DNA of 64,000 nt, from assembly GCA_039566865.1 (NCBI GenBank), contig CM076949.1, forward strand, positions 22,110,501 to 22,174,500. Reading direction: 5' to 3'. Both the position numbers and the translations under genes were made by a program. Below are positions 46,401-52,302 of this stretch, piece by piece; position 1 is the stretch's first letter, and every line of letters starts with the position of its first letter. The notes under the pieces were generated by a model. The model was given only the letters and a program-made list of their open reading frames with translations. It was not told the DNA's origin and did no database searches. The stretch is from Aurelia coerulea. Lineage: Eukaryota > Cnidaria > Scyphozoa > Semaeostomeae > Ulmaridae.

Positions 46401-49400
46401 TCATTAAAAGCAGTGTTATTGCATGGGGTGAGTCAGTTTACGTTGTATTTCTTTGTATGCATTTTTCCGTCTATGTCTACCTTGAAAGTTCTGTTAAGCC
46501 TCCGAGGGGCTTATTTTAATTCGGAGACTCCAGAAGGCGGCTTAAAAGAGAACACCCCCGTCTAAGAGCATAGGAATCATTCGTCGTACATAGCCGATTG
46601 CTCGTGGCCCATGGTCGAAACCGCCAAAGCCTCATTTTCACGGACCAATCAGACGGCTAAAAAGCGAGGGAGACAAAAGAAACCCGTGAAGATTTTCCTA
46701 AATTTTACCTACCTTCATAAAACGCAGCCAGGACAAAAAACTGCTTGAGATTTCCCAAATTTTTTTAAAGCAATCTACTCTCCATATGTTTTGGAGTAAA
46801 AGTTTGGATGCCGGTTAAAATATCTCCAGGATTGGTGGAGTTATGGCCACAAACAAACCGATAAGGCACTGAACCTTGAACAATAGAGATTCTGGCCGGG
46901 AGACAATAGTAATAACAATAGTGATTGTTGTAAGAACGACCCGAAAACGCCACAATCTGTGTTTTCAATTGCTGCTATTGTCTTTCGCGAAATTTTCTTT
47001 TATTGAAGATTCAATGCCCCTACGGTTTCTATGTGAATTGAAACAGTCTACAAAGGCTTGTTCGCGCATTTCAAGTCATGTGGCAATACTCTAGGGAAGT
47101 TTCTGTATTGTACTACTTTTTACATGGTATGTTTTTTGATCGTTTTCAATGTTTTCCAAAACGAACTGTTTTGGAAAGTCGCTTCTAGCTCTAAAAACTG
47201 AAAACAGAAAAATTTGCAAAAAGTCCTAGAATCTAATTCAGGCTTTCTGCTAAAGATTAAGTCATAAATCTTCAAAATCGGTCCAGTGTACGATTTATTG
47301 TGGCCTGCCAAACGTGCATAGTTTATTTTGGCGCACCCGGTACCGGAGTAAATATGAGACAAGCAGTAAAATTGTATCTTTGTACCTTGAAATGAAATTG
47401 AAGCAAGGATTGATTTGATTAATTTTATCTTTTTTACTCATGGTAGCTCCTCAATAAGAATACTTGATTTACAGGGGTCATACTAAAAACTTACAATAAC
47501 TAATCATTTACAATAAAAACGAAATTTGCTATAAAACCTAAACTAATTACAACTTGTCATAAATTACCAAAAGAAAAACGAAAAGATTTGTTGAATCTTC
47601 ATGTTTGCACCTTCTTTTTTAAAGATCTCAGGGTTGAAGAATTTCTGACTCCAGTGCCAAGACTGTTCCAAAGTTTGGCGCCTCGGTACGCAAAGCATTT
47701 CTGCCCCCCCCCCCTCAGCCGATTTTGATAATGGCAACTTGAGATTGACTGCAGCGTTCCTAAGAGAATGAAGGGTAGAGTTGTTGACTCTCGTGAATAT
47801 GTCTTTCATATAAGAAGGCGCGTCCCCGTTAAGGGATCTGAAGACCATTTCCTGAGCTTCAAAGTCGAAAAGCTCCCTGCTTCACTTAACTATAAAGCGC
47901 ATTTTTTAAAGTTTTTGATTTTTATAAATCGTTCATTTGCTATTTCTTTCGTTCCTATGCTTCTGTCTTTTATGATATATACAATTAATTTTTTCAGGTG
48001 TCCCAGCCGTGATAGTAGCAGTAACAATGGGGTCGACAAAATTAAAGGCTTATGGAAAGAAAAATGGAGACGAATGGATGTGAGTCACAAATTCATTTTG
48101 ATAGTTGTACGAATTAAAGGGGCTCCGTCGTCAAATTGTAAACAAAACGATGATTTTTGCAGTTTTTTGAAAGGTGATATCACACAGTATTTTCGTATTT
48201 TTTTTTCAAAATGAAAGTTGCTGTTTGGGCATTGATCCTTGTACTTCACTAAGGAACAAACCAAACATTCATATCTTCTACGATTGCTCGGATATAAATG
48301 GATTTTTAACGGTCACTTTTTGGCGGCTTGGGTGAAGCCACCAAACAAACTGCAGAGAACGATGGATGAACAATGGATAATCCCCGACACGTGCGAGTTT
48401 ACGGATTTGTTTACTGTTTGACGACGGAGCCCCTTTAAACATAACGCGCACATTTTTATTTTGCCTGCAGCCACTTCCACAGCAGTCTCACGGCCTTATC
48501 GGGGTCATCTCGCCATTCGGAAGGGATGTAGAAAATAGAACTATGCTTTGTGTGCTCTGTATCCTTTATATTTGTAATAGAAGTCTGTTTCAAAAAAGAC
48601 ATCAGACGGTGCAGAATGAAAGCCCATAGCTCTGCATGGTCCATGCATAACTGATCATTCGATAAATTCCCGATTTCTTTCACCTGACATCTATTTTGAG
48701 ACTGACTTCAAGTTGATTTTTAAATGCCACAGGATTGTACTATAATTCCATGCTCCCTGTGGTATCTTTGTGTATTATTTTTATATTTGTAATTATCTTC
48801 ACGTTGCCCTTGCTCTTTTTACAGATGCATGGTAACTGGAGCTGCATTCTACGCCGGCTATTTAACACCCATCCTCGTAATCGTAGTTGCTAACCTCGTT
48901 ATGATGGGATTTGTCATCAATTGTCTGAGAAAAAGCGCACAAATCAACAACGATAGGGAAATTACCGGCCTCGCAATGGCGAGAATTGTCGCTGCTTGCT
49001 CGGTTCTCATGGGAACAACTTGGGTCATTGGTTTGTTTGCTGTTGATTTTCTGACACTCCCAATTCAAATCGCTTTCTGCGTGCTGAACTCTCTCCAAGG
49101 CTTCTTCATCTTCCTGTTTTACGGAGTTCGTAATAGTGATTTCAGGGCGCAATGGAAATCGATGTCTGGGTGCCAGTCCCCGGAAGACTGCAAGAATTCA
49201 GACTACATTGATCCTAACAAACGTCTGATGGCGCAGACTGAAAAAGATGACCCCTTTTCGATGACGAAAATGAGCTCTGGCGCAATGACTAAAATGGCTT
49301 CACAGAAATTGACGACGGAAAAGTCTGCAACATTGACGAGCTTTGTTGCAAAGCCCTCGACCAAGAAAGGTCAGTTTCGGCCAACAAATTCCAAGTCAAA

Positions 49401-50040
49401 TTTAGTTCCAGATGGCGGCAAGGAAAGTCGCAAGACTTGTAATTCCGCTAATTCCAAAACACGACGGAGGCCGCAAACTGGAAAATACGACTCCCCTATT
49501 CTTGGGTCTTTAGCAGTGACTGCAATGTCTGGCACATTGCCGAGTTTTGTTGCAAAACCCGAGAAATACGGGCTGCAGACGAATGAAAGCATTGAATCGA
49601 GCAGTAGCGCAAACGTGGCCAAAACCAGATCTAGCATTGGCGCAAAATTGGTGCAACCTAGATCTAGCATTAGCACAAAATTGGCGCAACCTGGATCAAG
49701 CTGTGTCACAAAATTAGTGCAGCCAGGATCGAGCATTAGCACGAAATTGGGGCAGCCTGGATCAAGCATTATCACAAATTTGGTGCAACCAGAATCTTGC
49801 ATTAGCACGAAATTGGGGCAGCCTGGATCAAGCATTGGCACAAACTTGGCCCAAAGCAGATCAAGCATTAGCATAAAATTGGCGCAACCTGGATCCAGCA
49901 TTGTCACACAATTGGCGCAACCTGTATCCAGCATCAGCACAAAATTGGTGCAACCTGGAACAAGCAAACGGACCGAGAGCAGAGACACAAAAGGAGTCCA
50001 GAGGTATCCTAAACAAAAAAAGATTAATGCAAAAGATTAG
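34421..50040 (+). CDS. Adhesion G-protein-coupled receptor, whole gene (10 exons)
   Basis: Exons 34421-34499, 35496-36476, 38142-38398, 38759-38908, 39844-39938, 43894-44423, 45521-45746, 46168-46427, 47998-48079 and 48825-50040 join in phase into 1291 codons plus stop. Order of parts: signal peptide (1-26); cadherin-like repeat (about 28-160, DPENG and VLVMDNGIPQ motifs); an unassigned Cys-containing region; a hormone-receptor domain (exon 3, Trp and paired Cys); GAIN domain; GPS with C689, C708, C720, C722 and the cleavage site HL|T at 725/726; seven membrane helices; cytoplasmic tail with 11-residue repeats (about 1155-1268). By family knowledge it autocleaves at the GPS and couples tethered-agonist exposure to G proteins at the plasma membrane. 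The ligand is unknown. The single N-terminal cadherin-like unit fits no vertebrate subfamily I can name with confidence, so no symbol is given. Confidence 0.9.
34500..35495. other. aGPCR intron 1
   Basis: 996 bp with no transposon or exon that I recognise. It ends in a TTTTATATTATAG acceptor. Confidence 0.5.
35496..36476 (+). CDS. aGPCR exon 2 (cadherin-like ectodomain)
   Basis: 981 nt encoding residues about 27-353. The first 130 residues resemble one cadherin repeat: NSPPVI near the start, ASDPENGTLFYSI as the Ca-binding DxE-like strand, and FALTVLVMDNGIPQ near the end. Several N-glycosylation sequons (NGT, NVS, NCT, NVT) fit an extracellular location. The second half, with Cys at CTAGAT, QKCPQ and YCANSNC, is not recognised. 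The donor is AAAT|GTAAGC (phase 1). Confidence 0.85.
36687..37258. repeat. hAT-like MITE family A in aGPCR intron 2
   Basis: Full-length apart from the first 25-30 bp of the left terminus; it ends CAAAATCTGTCCTTGTTA. No target duplication is visible because the left end is missing. The minus-strand left arm keeps the recurrent family frame open. Confidence 0.7.
37679..37800. repeat. Tc1/mariner-like MITE family D, left end only
   Basis: TA then CCGGGTGTCCCAAGAAAAAG and about 120 bp of the left arm, in aGPCR intron 2. The rest is missing. Confidence 0.65.
37860..38099. repeat. piggyBac-like MITE family G copy 2, in aGPCR intron 2
   Basis: 240 bp, the same length as the copy at 398-637, with TTAA at 37856-37859 and 38100-38103 and ends AGGCACACTGTCGTGGC / GCCACGACAGTGTGCCT. 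It ends only about 42 bp before exon 3 of the aGPCR gene, so it lies next to the branch-point region. Confidence 0.8.
38142..38398 (+). CDS. aGPCR exon 3 (hormone-receptor domain)
   Basis: After a CCCCTTTTCAG acceptor. Encodes residues 354-439 with the HormR pattern: SWRTTTAN, CPY, ASRMCLSN, AVWQHPNVDQC. Phase 1 in, phase 0 out at AAG|GTGAGT. In the family this domain sits directly before the GAIN domain. Confidence 0.85.
38759..38908 (+). CDS. aGPCR exon 4 (GAIN subdomain A, part)
   Basis: Exactly 50 codons (residues 440-489) between a CATTGTAG acceptor and a GCG|GTAAAT donor, phase 0 to 0. Helical and Lys-rich, as expected for GAIN subdomain A. The donor is weaker than the others. Confidence 0.75.
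38909..39843. other. aGPCR intron 4
   Basis: 935 bp with no complete transposon recognised. It shares an AGCCCCCTCTCTTTTGAGCC block (near 39640) with intron 2 of the secreted-repeat gene. Confidence 0.4.
39844..39938 (+). CDS. aGPCR exon 5 (GAIN subdomain A, part)
   Basis: 95 nt after a TTTCCTTGCAG acceptor, ending TCA AG|GTAAGC (phase 2). Encodes residues 490-521, a helical stretch (IAKDILNVTSNMMEVDITLI). Phases match both neighbours. Confidence 0.8.
40351..40875. repeat. Mutator-like MITE family B copy 3, in aGPCR intron 5
   Basis: 525 bp with AGCATAGGTTCC / GGAGCCTATGCT ends and the perfect 9-bp duplication ATGCCAGTG (40342-40350 and 40876-40884). Same length as the copy at 24364-24888. 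Confidence 0.85.
40885..42331. other. aGPCR intron 5, middle part; AT microsatellite
   Basis: An AAT/GAT-type microsatellite lies at about 41461-41545. The rest is unrecognised apart from the 8-bp duplication ATCAACAC at its right end. No exon is supported. Confidence 0.5.
42332..43788. mobile_element. Non-autonomous hAT element, 1.46 kb
   Basis: Ends CAGTGGCGGACTGGC / GGGCCAGTCCGCCACTG, flanked by the perfect 8-bp duplication ATCAACAC (42324-42331 and 43789-43796), as in hAT transposons. I found no transposase frame. Internally a block around TTTGGCTTAGAA recurs near 42765, 42886, 43151 and 43436. It lies in intron 5 of the aGPCR gene. Confidence 0.8.
43894..44423 (+). CDS. aGPCR exon 6 (GAIN subdomain B)
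   Basis: 530 nt after a TTTCCGTAG acceptor, encoding residues 521-697. It ends with the conserved TDCVFWDS strand that carries the first GPS Cys (C689), then CAA G|GTAGGA (phase 1). Confidence 0.88.
44835..45432. repeat. hAT-like MITE family A in aGPCR intron 6, 8-bp TSD
   Basis: 598 bp from AACAAAGGTAGATC to CGTCCTTGTTA, flanked by GCTGCTAT at 44827-44834 and 45433-45440. The terminal A plus the first G of the duplication make an AG that could act as a cryptic splice acceptor. Confidence 0.8.
45521..45746 (+). CDS. aGPCR exon 7 (GPS and TM1)
   Basis: After a polypyrimidine acceptor GTCTTACCTTCTAG, phase 1, giving GAWSTEGC then CRCDHLTNFAILL, the complete GPS with cleavage between Leu725 and Thr726. 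The Stachel peptide (TNFAILLDV) and TM1 (about 743-770) follow. I prefer this acceptor over alternatives further left because it places WSTEGC directly after the CVFWD strand, as in the family. Confidence 0.9.
45822..46110. repeat. Family I element in aGPCR intron 7
   Basis: Shares ATCATGAATTATGGACCGAT with 8270-8580 and the GAGTACTC / TTTGAATGATTC area with 4745-4880. Termini are not defined. Confidence 0.5.
46168..46427 (+). CDS. aGPCR exon 8 (TM2 and TM3)
   Basis: After a TTTTCTGCAG acceptor; encodes residues 773-859. TM2 is about 781-802 and TM3 about 812-836, with the family signature HYFVLVSFMWMAVEGFNLYL. It ends TGG G|GTGAGT. Confidence 0.9.
46428..47119. other. aGPCR intron 8, left part
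   Basis: Unrecognised sequence without a supported exon or complete repeat. Confidence 0.35.
47120..47345. repeat. Dispersed repeat family F, uninterrupted copy
   Basis: Shares GGCGCACC..., TGCATAGTTTATTTTGG and ATTTATGACTTAATC (minus-strand sense) with 50275-50720. It contains the intact, unoccupied TTAA site where the other copy carries a foldback insertion. Confidence 0.6.
47599..47890 (-). pseudogene. LINE polyprotein C-terminal remnant
   Basis: The minus strand reads a SLNGDAPSYMKDIF block and then, after a frameshift at a C homopolymer near 47702-47713, YRGAKLWNSLGTGVRNSS followed by a stop. Both blocks are standard for the tail of CR1/L2-type reverse transcriptase proteins. The frame change and missing 5' part mark it as dead. 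It lies antisense in aGPCR intron 8. Confidence 0.75.
47998..48079 (+). CDS. aGPCR exon 9 (TM4)
   Basis: 82 nt after a TTAATTTTTTCAG acceptor: GVPAVIVAVTMG is the conserved TM4, and the exon ends TGG AT|GTGAGT (phase 2). Together with the next exon it makes the W-x-C of extracellular loop 2. Confidence 0.88.
48118..48434. repeat. piggyBac-like MITE family E, in aGPCR intron 9
   Basis: 317 bp with AGGGGCTCCGTCGTCAA / TTTGACGACGGAGCCCCT ends and TTAA on both sides (48114-48117 and 48435-48438). A 314-bp copy in opposite orientation lies at 50361-50674. Confidence 0.8.
48439..48824. other. aGPCR intron 9, right part; orphan antisense frame
   Basis: The minus strand has a 75-codon open frame (48683-48456) of ordinary protein-like composition (DHAELWAFILHRL, YIPSEWRDDPDKAVRLLWKW) with no ATG at its start and no recognised family. 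It could be a gene or transposon remnant. Confidence 0.3.
48825..50040 (+). CDS. aGPCR exon 10 (TM5-TM7 and cytoplasmic tail)
   Basis: After a CTCTTTTTACAG acceptor. TM5 (YLTPILVIVVANLVMMGFVI), TM6 (IVAACSVLMGTTWVIGLF) and TM7 ending in the conserved LQGFFIFLFYGVRNSDFR. The tail of about 300 residues is Ser/Thr/Lys-rich and includes the 11-residue repeats; the stop is TAG at 50038-50040. No transmembrane segment follows, consistent with a cytoplasmic tail. Confidence 0.9.
49628..49968 (+). repeat. 33-bp coding minisatellite (about 10 units) in the aGPCR tail
   Basis: Units of 33 bp encode SSISTKLxQPG-like 11-residue repeats (for example SSISTKLAQPG, SSIITNLVQPE, SSIVTQLAQPV). The period is a multiple of three, so unit gain or loss keeps the frame. 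The opposite strand is also open for 205 codons here, as a side effect. Confidence 0.9.
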
Positions 50041-50274
50041 AATGTTGAACAGAAGTCAAAGTAAGTCAAAAGTCAAAAGTCAAAAGTCAGAAGTGAAAGT
50101 ACCAAAAATGAGTTAACAGTATGAAAACGTTGCTTTAGAGAGGAACTGGGGGTTTGGGTAACAGAGGTTGCGAGAACGTATCAAAACGTAGATTTTGTAC
50201 GCAAGATTAGCCAAATGTGTTTTTGATCAAAAGAATGAATCAACGAAAAAGAAGGACAAAAAGATTATTTAAGC

Positions 50275-50720
50275 TACCTTGTGCACCAAAATAAACCATG
50301 CACTTTTGGCAGGCAACGATAAATCGTGCACTCGTCCGATGTTGAAGATTTATGACTTAAAGGAGCTCAGTCGTCAAACAGTAAACAAATCCGTAAACTC
50401 GCACGTGTCGGGGATTATCCATTGTTCATCCATTGTTCTCTGCAGTTTGTTTGGTGGCTTCACCCAAGCCACAAAAAAGTGACCGTTAAAAATCCACGTA
50501 TATCCGAGCAATCGTAGAAGATATGAATGTTTGGTTTGTTCCTTAGTGAAGTACAAGGATTAATGCCCAAACAGCAACTTTTATTTGAAAAAAATATGAA
50601 AATCCTGTGTGATATCACCTTTCAAAAAACTGCAAAAATCATCGTTTTGTTTACATTTTGACGGCGGAGCCCCTTTAATCTTAACTCTACAATTTCCATG
50701 TTTTTAAGGCCAAAACATGC
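50275..50720. repeat. Dispersed repeat family F, split by a TTAA element
   Basis: The left piece (CACCAAAATAAACCATGCAC to GATTTATGACTTAA) continues after the inserted element with TTAATCTT, exactly the order seen without interruption at 47120-47345. AATAAA at about 50291-50296 could serve as the polyadenylation signal of the aGPCR gene. Confidence 0.65.
50361..50674. repeat. piggyBac-like MITE family E, nested in family F
   Basis: 314 bp, inverted relative to 48118-48434, with TTAA at 50357-50360 and 50675-50678. Ends AGGAGCTCAGTCGTCAA / TTGACGGCGGAGCCCCT. Confidence 0.8.
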
Positions 50721-51082
50721 CAGAAAAATCTTCAATTACCTACCGCGCGCAGCGACTTCGTTCAGATCAAATCAATTGGGTCAATCGAATCGATTATTCG
50801 GAAGTAATTATTCTTTACCAAACCTTGCAATGTAATAATAGAAAGCCTTACACGGAGGGCCTTAATTAGACTTCTGACATTTCGTCCCTTGTTTCCCTGC
50901 GTTCTTTGATTTGCAGATATCACTTGCTCAATAGGGACTTATACCATTACTCTTATAAAGTGTGGCCACTTAGGCCAATATGGTGTGGATCCGTATTGAC
51001 CAATCAAATTGCTAGAATTTAGAGAAACGGACATGGCCTAAAGTCTCAGTACTTAGCTATCAGCTATCAGTACTTAGATGGA
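50721..51082. other. No gene seen
   Basis: Contains a diverged piece of foldback family L (about 50870-50960). No exon is supported. Confidence 0.4.
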
Positions 51083-51230
51083 TGGACCCTGGGTGCCAGA
51101 GCCAAGCATTTAGATTCATAGAAAATTTTTAAAAAGGGAGAATAGAGAGAAAATTCTCCATTCCTTCCTTTTCTTCTTTCTTGTTTTATTTTATTTTTCG
51201 TTGTTGTGGCTCTGGTACCCATAGGGTAAG
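51083..51230. repeat. Small foldback element, about 148 bp
   Basis: Inverted ends CCTGGGTGCCAGAGCC / GGCTCTGGTACCCATAGGG. The left end motif also occurs at 18646-18660. Possible TA duplication on the right only; class uncertain. Confidence 0.55.
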
Positions 51231-51306
51231 AAGGATGTTATATCGAGATATCTGATCCAATGTATTTATCAAACTATCTAGTTCAGTATCTGACAACTCA
51301 TCCAAC
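51186..51306 (-). CDS. Candidate alternative last exon of the 52-55 kb gene
   Basis: After a strong minus-strand acceptor (TTTTCTCTTTCTTGCAG) a frame encodes LDELSDTELDSLINTLDQIS and runs to a stop inside the small foldback element. Its start phase equals that needed after exon 2 of the upstream gene (phase 2), so it could replace exon 3 and give a non-acidic C-terminus. No transcript evidence; the last dozen residues would be transposon-derived. Confidence 0.3.
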
Positions 51307-51968
51307 CTGCAAGAAAGAGAAAAGCATATAGCTATCTTGACGCAGGCCTGGCCATTTGAGGGAAACCATGTTCCTCTCCGGGCTCTCCGTGTATACATTG
51401 ATATGCATATTTTACTCTTGGACCGTCAATATCAGTAAATTGCTCTCTTTGGGACCTACCTTTGCTTTATATTCTTTGTTTCCTAAATAACTAACTGGGA
51501 CATTCCTAGAAGAGCCATTTACTGTGGACCTCCTAAAACTCTCATGGTGAAGCCTGCTTGAAGCCTGTGATCCTATCAAGTTCATGTCATTGAATCAAAT
51601 AAGCAGACACATTTGTCAATGAAATCCATCAAAATATTTCAACGGAATCACAAATCTGATTGGTATGTAGTTCTTCCCATTCAATGACTGGTCCAAAATC
51701 TGATGCAATGCCACGATGTGAAATTTCAAGCAAATTATCTGATGTTTAGAGAATTTCAATGCCCCCTCCTCAAGTTAACTGTTAGGTGGGAATTACCAAT
51801 GACATGTTTCTGAGCTGGGGGTTTAAGGATCTCACTGATAAGTTTACAATTGAAAATTGGAATATTCAGTCAAAAGAAAAGATGTTGAGCTCAAAATTGC
51901 TGAAAGGTTTCCTTCAAATAAATCTAAGGTTATGTGAATATGACTTGTTACATTGAGATTAATAAAAC
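51307..51968. other. No gene seen
   Basis: 3' flank or alternative intron of the gene to the right. Unrecognised. Confidence 0.35.
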
Positions 51969-52302
51969 TTATAGCAGACTGCACTCAGAATATTCACTGG
52001 AACTATCTTCACTAACTTCATCAGAAACAGAATCAGAACCATAACTGCTAGAAGAAGTAGACACATCATCGCACGAACTGTCCGTTGAAGAATCTGTGTC
52101 ACTTGGCAAGTCACTGGTGCAATCATTGCAAGATTCTATGGGTGGTTTTTCAAATGGAATTCCAGGAAGCATTCCAAATTCATAATTTGCACTGTGGCAT
52201 CTTGCTGTGAATGATGTATCCTGGTGCTCGGTTGCTGTGCTACTGATGGGATTCAATACCAGTGTGGAAATGTCTGATGAGTTTCCAGCTACATCAATCA
52301 AG
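51969..52302 (-). CDS. Acidic-tail gene, exon 3
   Basis: Starts after TTTTATCTTCTTTAG with one base completing a Ser codon, and runs 110 codons to a TAA. The C-terminal half is almost entirely Ser, Asp, Glu and Tyr. Confidence 0.75.

Noticed and set aside
49628..49968. CRISPR-like array
   Set aside because: Direct tandem 33-bp units without unique spacers, inside a eukaryotic coding exon.
49371..49988. 205-codon minus-strand frame with Cys-rich repeats
   Set aside because: It is the antisense of the aGPCR tail minisatellite; the 33-bp period keeps the opposite strand open too.
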